This document shows positions 34,073 to 42,707 of a stretch of 60,422 bases of DNA, piece by piece. Every line of letters starts with the position of its first letter. Within the stretch, counting starts at the first letter, position 1. The position numbers and the translations under genes were made by a program. Source of the DNA: CAUUJV01 sp963545565 (GTDB taxonomy: Bacteria > Actinomycetota > Actinomycetes > Actinomycetales > Bifidobacteriaceae); NCBI GenBank assembly GCA_963545565.1, contig CAUUJV010000010.1:1-60422 (forward strand), in the 5' to 3' direction. Under the pieces are notes generated by a model. The model had not been told where the DNA came from. It made no database searches and saw only the letters and a list, made by a program, of their open reading frames with translations.

Positions 34073-35245
34073 ATGACAGTATCTTTTGCTGATCTCACAA
34101 CTATTCACGTTGGCGGAGAAATATCTCATTTTATTGAACCACGAAGTCGTGCAGATTTCATTTTGGCACTTATTGAAGCTGATACCAGTGGGCTTCCACT
34201 TTGTGTTATTGGTGGTGGCTCTAATATGCTCGTCAGCGACGAACCTTTTGACGGTGTGGTTGTGCGTGATGCTCGCAGAGAAATTTCGGTGCTCGATGAG
34301 GCAGCTCCTGTAGAGATTACAGAGGAAGGCGAAGCTCCTGTTGTGCATGTAGGCGCGGATGCTGGCGCTAATTGGGATGATTTTGTTTCTTATACTGTCC
34401 GTCTAGGCTTAGAAGGTGTTGAAGCGCTTTCAGGTATTCCTGGAACGGTTGGGGCAAGCGTTGTTCAAAATATAGGTGCGTATGGGCAAGAAGTAGCAAC
34501 AGCTGTTGAAGACGTTGAAGTATGGGATAGGGAAGAGAAGAAGGTTATTCATCTAAATCCCGCTGATATGAAATTTGGATACAGAACTTCGCTTCTTAAA
34601 CAGACAATGTATAGAGACGGCAATCACACGAAGTATTTCCCAACTCCACGATATGTAGTTCTTTATGTGACTTTTGCGTTGCACCACAGCAGTATGGGCA
34701 AAGTTGCTATTGGACAGCTTGCCAAGGCATTGAATGTCAAAGTAGGAGAGCACATGGCTACTGCAGAAATTCGGCGTGCTGTGCTAGAAATACGTTCTCG
34801 TAAGGGCATGCTTGAGGACCCTGCACGCTATGCAAACTCTGCAATGGCTCACATGAAAACCTCTCAGGATGAAGCAATTCCAACAACTAACCAAGACGAT
34901 GCTCATAATCGGTGGAGCTGTGGAAGCTTCTTTATAAATCCTGTAGTGAGCAAAGCTATAGCTGATTCTTTGCCGGCAGATGCCCCTTGCTTTGCTACCC
35001 AATTGCCTGATGGTTCTGAAGGGGTGAAGACCTCAGCTGCCTGGCTTATCGATCATGCAGGTTTCCATCCTGGTTTCAGCATGGGAGATAATGCGGCTTT
35101 GTCATCGGTGCACACGTTAGCATTGACCAACAGAGGAAATGCCACAAGTACTGAAATTGTTAAATTAGCACGGCATATTCAAGCGGGAGTGGAAGAAACT
35201 TTTGGGATTCAATTAGTACCAGAGCCGGTATTTATTGGTCTATAA
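34073..35245 (+). CDS. murB: UDP-N-acetylenolpyruvoylglucosamine reductase
   Basis: FAD enzyme that makes UDP-MurNAc for peptidoglycan in the cytoplasm. Features are THVGGEISHFIEPRS at the start, the FAD-binding GGGSNMLVSD (about residue 46) and GLEGVEALSGIPGTVGASVVQNIGAYG (shown here in parts: GIPGTVGASVVQNIGAYG about 122-139), and WSCGSFFINPV carrying the catalytic Ser (about 281). Length 390 is longer than E. coli MurB (342) owing to a segment before the catalytic Ser. Monocistronic, preceded by the rpmG terminator. Confidence 0.95.
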   Translation: MTVSFADLTTIHVGGEISHFIEPRSRADFILALIEADTSGLPLCVIGGGSNMLVSDEPFDGVVVRDARREISVLDEAAPVEITEEGEAPVVHVGADAGANWDDFVSYTVRLGLEGVEALSGIPGTVGASVVQNIGAYGQEVATAVEDVEVWDREEKKVIHLNPADMKFGYRTSLLKQTMYRDGNHTKYFPTPRYVVLYVTFALHHSSMGKVAIGQLAKALNVKVGEHMATAEIRRAVLEIRSRKGMLEDPARYANSAMAHMKTSQDEAIPTTNQDDAHNRWSCGSFFINPVVSKAIADSLPADAPCFATQLPDGSEGVKTSAAWLIDHAGFHPGFSMGDNAALSSVHTLALTNRGNATSTEIVKLARHIQAGVEETFGIQLVPEPVFIGL

Positions 35246-35303
35246 TCTCGAAAACGTACTTTCGAAAGTTTTGCGGGTTTTACGGGCATATGGGAGAAAA
35301 GAA

Positions 35304-36815
35304 ATGAACTTATTGAGGAAGAAGTCTGTCGAACAGACTCTTGCGGAAACAGGTGAAGAAGGGCATTCGCTTAAACGCAATCTCAGCGCATGGGATTTGG
35401 CGGTTATGGGCGTGGCTGTGGCAGTGGGTGCTGGAATTTTCTCCATTGGCGCCCAAGCAATTGCGTACCATGCTGGTCCGGCAGCAATCATCAGCTTTAT
35501 TATTGCTGGCATAGTTTGTGCTATGGCCGCTTTGTGCTACGCAGAGTTTGCGTCTATGGTTCCAGTTTCAGGTTCTGCTTACACGTTTACATACACCACA
35601 GTTGGTGAGATCGTGGCGTGGATTATCGGTTGGGATCTCATCCTTGAGATGCTGATGGCAGGGTCAGTTGTTTCTAAATATTGGGGAGTTTACCTCACCA
35701 ATTTCATGCATCTCATTGGTGTGAAAACTTTTACCACAAGCATCACTATTGGAAGTTTTTCCTTCGATTGGGCTCCCGTGCTTGTTGTTGGTTTCTTCAC
35801 TATTTTGCTGATTTTAGGAACCCGCATTTCTGCTCGTGTTGACGGTGCATTAACAATTTTGAAGATTGCAATCGTTGCTTTCATTGTGATTGTTGGCATG
35901 TTCTACATCAATTGGAATAACTTCACGCCATTTATTCCTAAAGCAGTTGATGCGTCCACAGTCAACAGCGCTTCGGCAACTACCACAAGTTTTGAAACTC
36001 CACTGTGGCAGTGGCTTTTTGGTGTGAAACCAGTGTTGTATGGCATTCCGGGGATTCTTTCAGGCGCAGCCCTCGTATTCTTCTCCTTCCTTGGCTTTGA
36101 TGTGGTGGCAACGGCGTCTGAAGAAGCCCGCAACCCGGAGAAGACTGTTCCGCGTGGAATCATAGGCGGCATTGCCATCGTCATTGTGATGTATTTGCTC
36201 GTGGTATTCGTTACTACGGGAATGGTTTCGTATAAAAAGCTTGCTGCAATGGACACGCCTTCGCTCTCTTCGGCATTTGAGCTTGTGGGGGCGAATTGGG
36301 CAGCAACAGTTATTTCTGGTGGCATTGTTATTGGCTTAACCACAGTCGTTATGGTGGTGCTTTTGGGAGTCACTCGCGTTATTTTTGCGATGAGCCGCGA
36401 CGGATTACTTCCACGTACGCTTTCAAAAACCGGTAAGCGTAAAACTCCGGTCCGTTTGCAGATTATCACTGGCTTAGCAATGGCGCTTGTGGCATCTTTG
36501 TTTAACGTGGGGATTCTTTCTGACATGGTGAATATTGGAACCCTGTCTGCATTCCTCCTTGTGTCTGCGAGTGTGCCGATTATGCGCAAAAAGCGCCCTG
36601 ATTTGCCTCGCGCGTTCCGTGTTCCAGGCAATCCTTGGGTTCCAATCCTCACGGTGATCGTATGTGTGTTTATGATGGTGAATCTTTCTGTGCTCACATG
36701 GGTACGATTCCTCGTGTGGCTTGCTATTGGTTTTGCAATTTATTTCGGATACTCGTATCGCCACTCACGCCTTGGTAATAATGATCTTAAAGGCGATGTG
36801 AGCCAAGAAGTTTGA
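35304..36815 (+). CDS. APC-family amino acid permease
   Basis: Cationic/neutral amino acid transporter of the amino acid-polyamine-organocation superfamily with about 12-14 membrane helices. The first helix has the family signature GVAVAVGAGIFSIG (about residues 30-43), the loop CYAEFASMVPVSGSAYTFTY (about 80-100) and the VFFSFLGFDVVATASEEARNPEKTVPRGI region (FLGFDVVATASEEARNPE, about 265-282). RDGLLPRTLSKTG and the final WVPILTVIVCVFMMVNL are also typical. The ATG at 35304 follows GGGAGAAAAGAA; a longer frame from 35235 overlaps murB. Its substrate is unknown. Confidence 0.92.
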   Translation: MNLLRKKSVEQTLAETGEEGHSLKRNLSAWDLAVMGVAVAVGAGIFSIGAQAIAYHAGPAAIISFIIAGIVCAMAALCYAEFASMVPVSGSAYTFTYTTVGEIVAWIIGWDLILEMLMAGSVVSKYWGVYLTNFMHLIGVKTFTTSITIGSFSFDWAPVLVVGFFTILLILGTRISARVDGALTILKIAIVAFIVIVGMFYINWNNFTPFIPKAVDASTVNSASATTTSFETPLWQWLFGVKPVLYGIPGILSGAALVFFSFLGFDVVATASEEARNPEKTVPRGIIGGIAIVIVMYLLVVFVTTGMVSYKKLAAMDTPSLSSAFELVGANWAATVISGGIVIGLTTVVMVVLLGVTRVIFAMSRDGLLPRTLSKTGKRKTPVRLQIITGLAMALVASLFNVGILSDMVNIGTLSAFLLVSASVPIMRKKRPDLPRAFRVPGNPWVPILTVIVCVFMMVNLSVLTWVRFLVWLAIGFAIYFGYSYRHSRLGNNDLKGDVSQEV

Positions 36816-36928
36816 AATATCTCACAGAAAATGATGTGTCATGCAAAAGATGTTTCGAGTAAAATCAAAAGCAGCTTAGGTCTTTCAAGCAGCTTGCTGA
36901 TTTAAGTGATTTAAGGAGGAGCGTTCCC

Positions 36929-37267
36929 ATGGCTTATGTAATTGCTGAACCGTGCGTTGATGTTAAAGATAAAGCATGTGTAGACGAGTGCCCTGTTGAC
37001 TGCATTTATGAAGGCGGACGCACTCTGTACATCAATCCGAATGAGTGCGTGGATTGCGGTGCATGTGAACCTGTGTGCCCAACTGAGGCTATTTTTTATG
37101 AAGATGATTTGCCAGATGAGTGGGTGTGGTATAAGGATGCTGCAGTGGAGTACTTCGCAGAAGTTGGCGATCTGGGCGGTGCAATGGCTGCTGGTCCGCT
37201 TGGGAAAGATCATTCAAAGGTTACTGCGCTCGCAGCTGATGTGAATGCAGACTATTTGCAGGGGTAA
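36929..37267 (+). CDS. fdxA: Ferredoxin, 7Fe-8S type
   Basis: Small electron carrier. The first cluster region reads CVDVKDKACVDECPVDC, in which the spacing suits a 3Fe-4S cluster, and the second CVDCGACEPVCP suits a 4Fe-4S cluster. The DDLPDEW motif and the C-terminal Ala/Gly/Leu-rich tail are typical of actinobacterial FdxA. Length 112. A strong AAGGAGGAG site precedes the ATG. Single gene. Confidence 0.92.
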   Translation: MAYVIAEPCVDVKDKACVDECPVDCIYEGGRTLYINPNECVDCGACEPVCPTEAIFYEDDLPDEWVWYKDAAVEYFAEVGDLGGAMAAGPLGKDHSKVTALAADVNADYLQG

Positions 37268-37314
37268 TTATTGTAGTTCTTGCAATAATCGCAATTATCT
37301 CTTTAGCGAAAATA

Positions 37315-37345
37315 TTGACACCGTGTCAGAAAATGGTTGTATAGT
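37315..37345 (+). promoter_or_regulatory. Promoter of the TetR-linked operon
   Basis: TTGACA at 37315-37320 is a consensus -35 box; TGTATA (37338, 17-base spacer) or TATAGT (37340, 19-base spacer) can serve as -10. The upstream operator copy overlaps the -35 box. Confidence 0.65.
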
Positions 37346-37367
37346 CAAAGTATCTGACGCGGTGTCA
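37316..37367 (+). promoter_or_regulatory. Two palindromic operators flanking the promoter
   Basis: TGACACCGTGTCA (37316-37328) and TGACGCGGTGTCA (37355-37367) are near-identical 13-base palindromes, centres 39 bases apart. The first covers the -35 box, the second the expected transcription start. The TetR-type regulator at the end of the operon is the obvious candidate to bind them. Confidence 0.78.
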
Positions 37368-37450
37368 GCGTATTTGGTGAAGCGAATAGGAAGCAAATAA
37401 ACCCAATGCGTTATATGTGCCTACACGTTTATGAAAGTTAGGACAAACTT

Positions 37451-38001
37451 ATGAAGACTACAGTTCTTGTTTTCCATCCTCATCTTGCTGACGGTTCTAA
37501 TGTCAATGCCAAGCTTGCTAATGCGGCTCGCGAAGCTGGTATCGAAGTGCGCGATATGTATGCGCTTTATCCTGATTTCACTATTGATGTAGAGGCAGAA
37601 AAGCAGTACTTGAAGCTGCTGACCGCATTGTTTTGCAATTTCCAATGTATTGGTATAGTTCACCAGCATTGCTGAAGCAGTGGGAAGATGACGTTTTGCA
37701 GTACGGCTGGGCTTATGGCAGCGCGGGCACTGCACTTCATGGCAAAGAGCTTGTGATTGCTGTAACGCCGGGTGCTAAGGCTGAGAAATATGTGCGTGAT
37801 GACAACAATTTTAAGTACACTGTGACCGACTTACTTCGTCCGCTTCAAGCAACGAATAATCTCATTGGGACTACTTTTGTGAAGCCATTTATTGCCGCTG
37901 GTGCATCCAGCATGAGTGATGAGGCAGTAGCGCAGCGTACTCAAGACTATGTTGAGTATTTGAAGGCAGATAAGCTCGAAGCTCTTGGCGATTACGAGTA
38001 G
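37451..38001 (+). pseudogene. NAD(P)H-dependent flavodoxin-fold quinone reductase, frameshifted
   Basis: Two overlapping frames carry one protein of the KefF/MdaB/YwrO oxidoreductase family. The first frame gives MKTTVLVFHPHLADGSNVN to VEAEK; the second continues with AVLEAADRIVLQFPMYWYSS, WEDDVLQYGWAYG and GKELVIAVTPGA, all family hallmarks. Continuity needs one extra base at about 37603 (AAGCAGTA would be AAGGCAGTA), so a one-base loss is likely. As written, translation from the ATG stops at 37675. It is the first gene behind two palindromic operators, followed by a YciI-like gene and a TetR gene. It could be a sequencing error, phase variation or recent decay; the downstream half shows no other damage. 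Confidence 0.85.
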
Positions 38002-38037
38002 TTTTGGCTTTGCTCGGCACATACGGAGGAAAGTAAA

Positions 38038-38340
38038 TTGGCATATCGTATAACTATTACAATCAATCAGTCGGCTATTCCAGAGGGTGAATCTGAGGAT
38101 TATTTTGCGCACCATCGCGCATGGTTTAAGCAGGAATTCGATGCAGGTAATTTTCTACTTGTAGGGCCGCTTTCTAGCAAACCTGGTTCTGGATGCATTG
38201 TTGCACAAGCAGAAAATCGTGAAACACTTGATGAAATTCTCAAGGGGGATGCATTCTATCCGAATAAAGCATCGTATGAGGTTGAAGAATATACCTTGAA
38301 TCTTGTTTCTCCTAAAATTATTGATTTTCAGGGGAAATAA
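38038..38340 (+). CDS. YciI-like protein
   Basis: A 100-residue YCII-domain (dimeric alpha/beta barrel-like) protein. HHRAWFKQEFDAGNFLLVGPL (given as HHRAWFKQEFDAG, then NFLLVGPL, about 25-46) carries the conserved His and the GPL motif, and GDAFYPNKASYEVEEY (about 75-90) the typical domain end. TTG start with GGAGGAAAG directly upstream. It follows the frameshifted oxidoreductase by 36 bases and precedes the TetR gene, so it is probably part of the same stress-responsive operon. The reaction is unknown. Confidence 0.87.
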   Translation: MAYRITITINQSAIPEGESEDYFAHHRAWFKQEFDAGNFLLVGPLSSKPGSGCIVAQAENRETLDEILKGDAFYPNKASYEVEEYTLNLVSPKIIDFQGK

Positions 38341-38370
38341 AATCTCTCGCACATGACTAAGGGAAGTGAC

Positions 38371-39021
38371 ATGACTCGTTCTCAAACTCGCTGTGAGGAG
38401 ATTCTTTCTGCTACTCAAGATCTTTTTGAGACGATGAACTACCGCGATATTAATCTCAAGGAAATTAGTCGTGTCACTTCAATGAGCCGCCCCTCGATTT
38501 ATAACTATTTTGAAACGAAGGAAGAAATTTTTCTCATGTTGCTCACACGTGAATACGTGAACTGGGCGGCAGACTTAGACAGTATTCAGCCCAAAACTTT
38601 GCAAAAAACTGGTATGCAGCAGGAATTTCCGCGTGAAGAAGAGGCTCATGATTTTTCTCATCAGCTTGCATCTTCTCTCACAAATCACATGTTGATGCTG
38701 AAACTAATCTCTAACAATATTGCAGATTTTGAAGAAAATAGCCGGATGGATAATATTGTCCAATTCAAAACTGCATATGGTCGTACCTTGACTTCTCTAA
38801 ATTCTGCACTTCAGCGATTTTTTCCCACAATGAATGCCCAGTCTCGGTCAGATTTTCTCTACGCTTTTATGCCAATGCTGTACGGACTATATCCTTATGC
38901 TGTAGGTACGAAAAAACAGCGTGAGGCGATGAAAATAGCCAAAGTTGATTATACGTTTTTCTCGGTTGACCTCCTTGTGGAAAAAGCCGTGAATCAACTT
39001 TTGGGATGCAAGGCAATATAA
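38371..39021 (+). CDS. TetR-family transcriptional regulator
   Basis: An N-terminal helix-turn-helix is clear at about residues 20-50 (DINLKEISRVTSMSRPSIYNYF with KEEIF following; motif shown for family pattern as SRPSIYNYFETKEEIF). The C-terminal ligand domain has no specific signature, but ends like TetR_C proteins linked to oxidoreductases. The ATG at 38371 has GGGAAG upstream; 38353 is an alternative. Being last in the operon whose promoter carries two palindromes, it probably autoregulates and controls the quinone-reductase-like gene and YciI gene in response to a small molecule. Confidence 0.9.
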   Translation: MTRSQTRCEEILSATQDLFETMNYRDINLKEISRVTSMSRPSIYNYFETKEEIFLMLLTREYVNWAADLDSIQPKTLQKTGMQQEFPREEEAHDFSHQLASSLTNHMLMLKLISNNIADFEENSRMDNIVQFKTAYGRTLTSLNSALQRFFPTMNAQSRSDFLYAFMPMLYGLYPYAVGTKKQREAMKIAKVDYTFFSVDLLVEKAVNQLLGCKAI

Positions 39022-39049
39022 ATCGAGAGGAAACTAGGATTGTGCTGTT

Positions 39050-40081
39050 TTAGGCTTCTGCATTCAAATCTCTCACGCTTTCACGTTGGATTAGTGTGAC
39101 TGGTAGTACAACTTCCTTTGACTCAGGTTCCTCATTGTTATGCTGGGCAAAAATGAGGCGAACGGCATCTTGAGCCATTTTCCTCAAAGGCTGTTTAATG
39201 GTGGTGAGAGGTGGTCCTAGGAATTGTGTAGTTTGTACGTCATCAAACCCAATAACCGATAAATCATCAGGGATGCGTATGTGGAGTTTACGGGCTGCCT
39301 CATACAGTCCCATTGCTTGAAGATCGCTACTTGCAAAAATTGCTGTTGGTCGCTTCTCTTGGGGTAGCTGCAGAAGCGCCATTGCGCTTTCATAGCCTCC
39401 CTTGACGTTATAATCTCCTTGCTGCACGAGGTCACTATCCGGTAAAATACCTGATTGAGTGAGCGCCGCAGAATATCCATCAAAACGTGCGTGAGTGCAC
39501 AAAAGATTTTCTGATCCCTTGATGATGCCGATACGTTTATGCCCCATTTTGATGAGATGCATTGTAGCTATAAAACCACCGGTCCAGTTATCGGAACGAA
39601 TTGAGTAATTGTCTGTATCAAGATCGGCTACAGAGGGATCTAGTATTACGAAAGGAATATTTTGTGAGTGTAGCCTTTTCTTTTCAGCTCGAGATAGATT
39701 TGAAAAGATGAGGATTGCTCCCATTGGGTTTCGTAGAAGGATATCATCAATCCAACGAATATCAGGATGTTGGCGATTTCCACTTTCGGTGGTTGTTACG
39801 CTCAGACCATGATCGCGAGCTGCTGACATTATTTGCATGAGAATTTCGTATGACCAAATTGAGTCAAAAACTTCAGAGACAACCTCGATAGTAGGAGTTT
39901 GTGTGGTTGAAGCATGATGTAGAGGCGCATACCCGCTTTGTGCAATTGCGCTTTTAATGGATTCTCGTGCTTTTTCTGAAATATCAGTTCGGCCGTGAAG
40001 AACTTTTGAAACGGTAGCAACAGAGTATCCAGTTGTCTGTGCAATATCTTTTAATTTCACGGTCTTTTTTATAGTACTCAT
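39050..40081 (-). CDS. LacI-family regulator of the xylo-oligosaccharide genes
   Basis: The N-terminal helix-turn-helix reads KLKDIAQTTGYSVATVSKVLHG (split: KLKDIAQTTGYS, VATVSKVLHG; residues 9-30), the classic LacI DNA-binding domain, followed by a periplasmic-binding-protein-like effector domain with HKRIGIIKGS, GYSAALTQSG, AIFASSDLQAMG and VIGFDDVQTTQFLGPPLTTI. The ATG at 40081 has AGAAAGAAGA upstream; 343 residues. Divergent from the sugar-binding lipoprotein gene, with two near-identical operators between them, so it very likely represses that operon and itself until a xylo-oligosaccharide or related sugar is present. Confidence 0.93.
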   Translation of the reverse strand: MSTIKKTVKLKDIAQTTGYSVATVSKVLHGRTDISEKARESIKSAIAQSGYAPLHHASTTQTPTIEVVSEVFDSIWSYEILMQIMSAARDHGLSVTTTESGNRQHPDIRWIDDILLRNPMGAILIFSNLSRAEKKRLHSQNIPFVILDPSVADLDTDNYSIRSDNWTGGFIATMHLIKMGHKRIGIIKGSENLLCTHARFDGYSAALTQSGILPDSDLVQQGDYNVKGGYESAMALLQLPQEKRPTAIFASSDLQAMGLYEAARKLHIRIPDDLSVIGFDDVQTTQFLGPPLTTIKQPLRKMAQDAVRLIFAQHNNEEPESKEVVLPVTLIQRESVRDLNAEA

Positions 40082-40109
40082 GATTCTTCTTTCTAGATAC
40101 ACTAAGGAT

Positions 40110-40122
40110 ACGAAACTTTCGT
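40110..40122 (+). promoter_or_regulatory. LacI-type operator A
   Basis: ACGAAACTTTCGT is a perfect palindrome about a central C, 29 bases before the regulator start codon, so it lies in the regulator's own promoter/leader. Confidence 0.82.
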
Positions 40123-40159
40123 AAATTAAGCAAGTCAAGAAACGTAGAAATAATGTGAC

Positions 40160-40188
40160 TTGACATTAATTTAATGAATAAATATACT
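40160..40188 (+). promoter_or_regulatory. Promoter of the sugar ABC transporter operon
   Basis: Consensus TTGACA (40160-40165), 17-base AT-rich spacer and TATACT (40183-40188). Transcription would start near 40195, between the promoter and operator B. Confidence 0.85.
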
Positions 40189-40208
40189 CAAATGTAATCG
40201 AAAAACTT

Positions 40209-40221
40209 ACGAAAGTTTCGA
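40209..40221 (+). promoter_or_regulatory. LacI-type operator B
   Basis: ACGAAAGTTTCGA matches operator A's complement except for the last base. It lies just downstream of the expected transcription start, ideal for blocking initiation or elongation. Confidence 0.82.
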
Positions 40222-40291
40222 TTGTGCCTAACCGTAAATTTGAAAACAGTGTTGTTTCTAAAACGGATAAGTATCCAAAGGAGGGTACGAG

Positions 40292-41581
40292 ATGAAATTA
40301 AAGGCAATTGGTGCTGCTTTTGCAGCTTTAGTAATGGTTGGATCAATGGCTGCTTGCGGGAATTCAAGTAGTTCGTCTACAAGTAGCAGTGGTAAAACAG
40401 AATTAACTTTTTGGCATAACGCGACGACTGGTGCAGGTAAGAAATATTGGAACTCGCTTGCGAAGCAGTTTGAGAAGAAACATAGCAATGTAACAATTAA
40501 GCTTGTTGCAATTCAAGATGCGGATTATGATGGCAAGCTTCAGACAGCGTTGCAAGATCCTGATAGTGCTCCTGACATTTTCCTACAGCGTGGCGGGCAG
40601 AAGATGACAGATATGGTTGATGCTGGTCAGCTCATGGACCTTACCAATCTAGTTTCTTCTGAAACAAAGAATAGCCTCGGATCTGTGTTAGACACTGATA
40701 AGGCAAATGGGAAGATTTATTCTGTTTCCTACACTGTTAGCCCCGGCGGAATTTGGTATTCCAAAGATTTGTTTGCAAAAGCGGGTATCAGTGAAACCCC
40801 AACAACATGGGAAGAGCTTAAGGAAGATATTACGAAGCTGAAAGATGCGGACATTACTCCAATTGCTCTCGGCGCAAAGGAAGCTTGGACTGCAGGACAT
40901 TGGTGGTACTGGGCAGCATTACGCGAGTGCTCAACATCGACTTTTAACCAGGCTTTGAAGAGCAAGAAATTCACAGGATCTTGCTGGACCAAGGCGGGTA
41001 ATGACGTTCTTGAGATTAAGAATCTAGGAGCATTTAACGATGGTTATCTCACTACTTCTGCACAACAGGGTGCAGGCTCGGCAAGTGGTCTTCTCGCAAA
41101 TCACAAGGCAGCTATGGAACTAACTGGATCCTGGGAGCCAGGCATAGTGAAGTCCTTAACGCCAGATGGCAAGGAGCTTTCTGACCTTGGTTACTTTGCA
41201 TTCCCTACCATTGAGGGTGGAGATGGAGATTCCACAGCTGTTATGGGTGGTTCAGACGCTCTCTCTTGCAGTGTAAATGCGCCAAAGGCATGCGCAGAAT
41301 TCTTGAACTTTATGGCGACTACCAAGAATCAGATTGCTTATTCTAAGGCATTCTCTGCATTACCTGCTAATAAGAATGCACAATCAGCAGTGACGAACTC
41401 GGCTCTTCTTGAAGCACTTGATGTTTACAATAATTCTTCTTCTTACAGCATATGGCTTGACACAAAGTTCGGATCAAATGTTGGTAATGCTTTGAACTCT
41501 GGTGTTGTTAATTTGCTCGCAGGCAAGGGAACTGCTGCAGACATTGTAAAATCCGCAACCTCTGCTGCTGCTAAAGAGTAG
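40292..41581 (+). CDS. Extracellular sugar-binding lipoprotein
   Basis: Binds the sugar for an ABC importer. A signal peptide (MKLKAIGAAFAALVMVGSM) ends in the lipobox MAAC (Cys about residue 22), then a Ser-rich linker (SSSSTSSSG). The mature part has LTFWHNATTGAGKKYW and PDIFLQRGGQKMTDM stretches typical of family 1 solute-binding proteins. Length 429 is typical. AAAGGAGG precedes the ATG. Two permease genes and a beta-xylosidase follow; the ATPase is not encoded here, as is common when a shared MsmK-type ATPase serves several importers. A xylo-oligosaccharide substrate is inferred from the xylosidase. Confidence 0.93.
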   Translation: MKLKAIGAAFAALVMVGSMAACGNSSSSSTSSSGKTELTFWHNATTGAGKKYWNSLAKQFEKKHSNVTIKLVAIQDADYDGKLQTALQDPDSAPDIFLQRGGQKMTDMVDAGQLMDLTNLVSSETKNSLGSVLDTDKANGKIYSVSYTVSPGGIWYSKDLFAKAGISETPTTWEELKEDITKLKDADITPIALGAKEAWTAGHWWYWAALRECSTSTFNQALKSKKFTGSCWTKAGNDVLEIKNLGAFNDGYLTTSAQQGAGSASGLLANHKAAMELTGSWEPGIVKSLTPDGKELSDLGYFAFPTIEGGDGDSTAVMGGSDALSCSVNAPKACAEFLNFMATTKNQIAYSKAFSALPANKNAQSAVTNSALLEALDVYNNSSSYSIWLDTKFGSNVGNALNSGVVNLLAGKGTAADIVKSATSAAAKE

Positions 41582-41618
41582 TGAGCATGCGTATTAATTA
41601 GCGAAAATCTCTCTGAAA

Positions 41619-41648
41619 AGCGTGGGGTCGTATTGTTGGCTCCACGCT
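41619..41648 (+). other. Stem-loop between binding-protein and permease genes
   Basis: AGCGTGG (41619) pairs with CCACGCT (41642) without a T-tract. Such hairpins often shield the abundant binding-protein mRNA; that role here is inference. Confidence 0.55.
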
Positions 41649-41702
41649 AGATGAGGGAATCGTAAACAAGAATTGATGGCATTGATAAGGGAAACGGTAA
41701 AA

Positions 41703-42686
41703 GTGGCTAGTCGGAAAACTTCAACCAAAACTCAAGAAAAATGGCATTTGCCAGATAATTTTAGAACTCCTTTGGAAATTACTGTGCTCTCTGCCCCTGC
41801 AGTTGCGCTCTTTCTGCTCTTTGTGATTTTCCCAATTATTTTGGCTGTCTACTATGGTTTCTTCTCTTGGAGGGGGTATGGTTCGCCGAGCGTCAATGGA
41901 ACATTTGTAGGTATTCAGAATTACATTACTGCTTTACGGGATTCGGCGTTCCAAAATGCAATTTGGCATAATTTCTTTGTCGTCATTATGTCTTTGGTCG
42001 TTCAAGGCCCACTTGCAATCCTCTTCGCACTTTTGATTAACCAGAAGATGAAGGGACGTTCATTGATTCGTACCCTTATTTTCATTCCATATGTTATTTC
42101 AGAAGTGATTGTAGGAACTGGATTCTCGCTTCTTTTCCAAACTTCAGGCGCTATCAATGACCTGCTAGAAAAGATTGGCTTGTCTGGTGTGGATTGGCTG
42201 GCTAATCCCAGTATCGCCCGCTGGACGTTATTGGGAATTCTAACGTGGAAGTACATTGGCTTTGCAGTGATCCTCATGCTTGCTGGTATGCAGTCAATTC
42301 CTGAAGAACTCTTTGAAGCAGCACGGGTTGATGGAGCAAGTTTTTGGCAGATTCAAAAAAGTATCACTTTGCCGTTACTAGGACCAACAATTCGAATTTG
42401 GGCATTCATGTCTATCATTGGTTCATTACAGCTCTTTGATCTTGTTTACATCATTTGGGGTCAATTTGTATCTGATGTTGCGGGCACTTCAACAATGGCT
42501 ACATACATGGTTCGTGAAGGTCGTCAAGCCGGAAATTACGGCTACGGCAATGCTGTTGCAGTGATCCTCTTCTTGATTTCTCTTATTATTGCTCTCACTT
42601 ATCAGAAATTCGTGCTGTCTAAAGATTTAGAAGGATCGATAACGGATTCCTCTGCTAAATCTCATAAGAAGCTTTTCAAGAAGTAG
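41703..42686 (+). CDS. ABC sugar permease, first subunit
   Basis: Membrane component of the importer, MalF-like, with six helices. The EAA loop EELFEAARVDGASFWQIQ (about residues 205-222) contacts the ATPase. The start is uncertain: GTG 41703 gives 327 residues and has AGGG at some distance; the frame is open to 41673. It precedes the second permease gene, which begins within 25 bases. Confidence 0.9.
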   Translation: MASRKTSTKTQEKWHLPDNFRTPLEITVLSAPAVALFLLFVIFPIILAVYYGFFSWRGYGSPSVNGTFVGIQNYITALRDSAFQNAIWHNFFVVIMSLVVQGPLAILFALLINQKMKGRSLIRTLIFIPYVISEVIVGTGFSLLFQTSGAINDLLEKIGLSGVDWLANPSIARWTLLGILTWKYIGFAVILMLAGMQSIPEELFEAARVDGASFWQIQKSITLPLLGPTIRIWAFMSIIGSLQLFDLVYIIWGQFVSDVAGTSTMATYMVREGRQAGNYGYGNAVAVILFLISLIIALTYQKFVLSKDLEGSITDSSAKSHKKLFKK

Positions 42687-42707
42687 TTGAAAGTAGGCAC
42701 ATTGATT

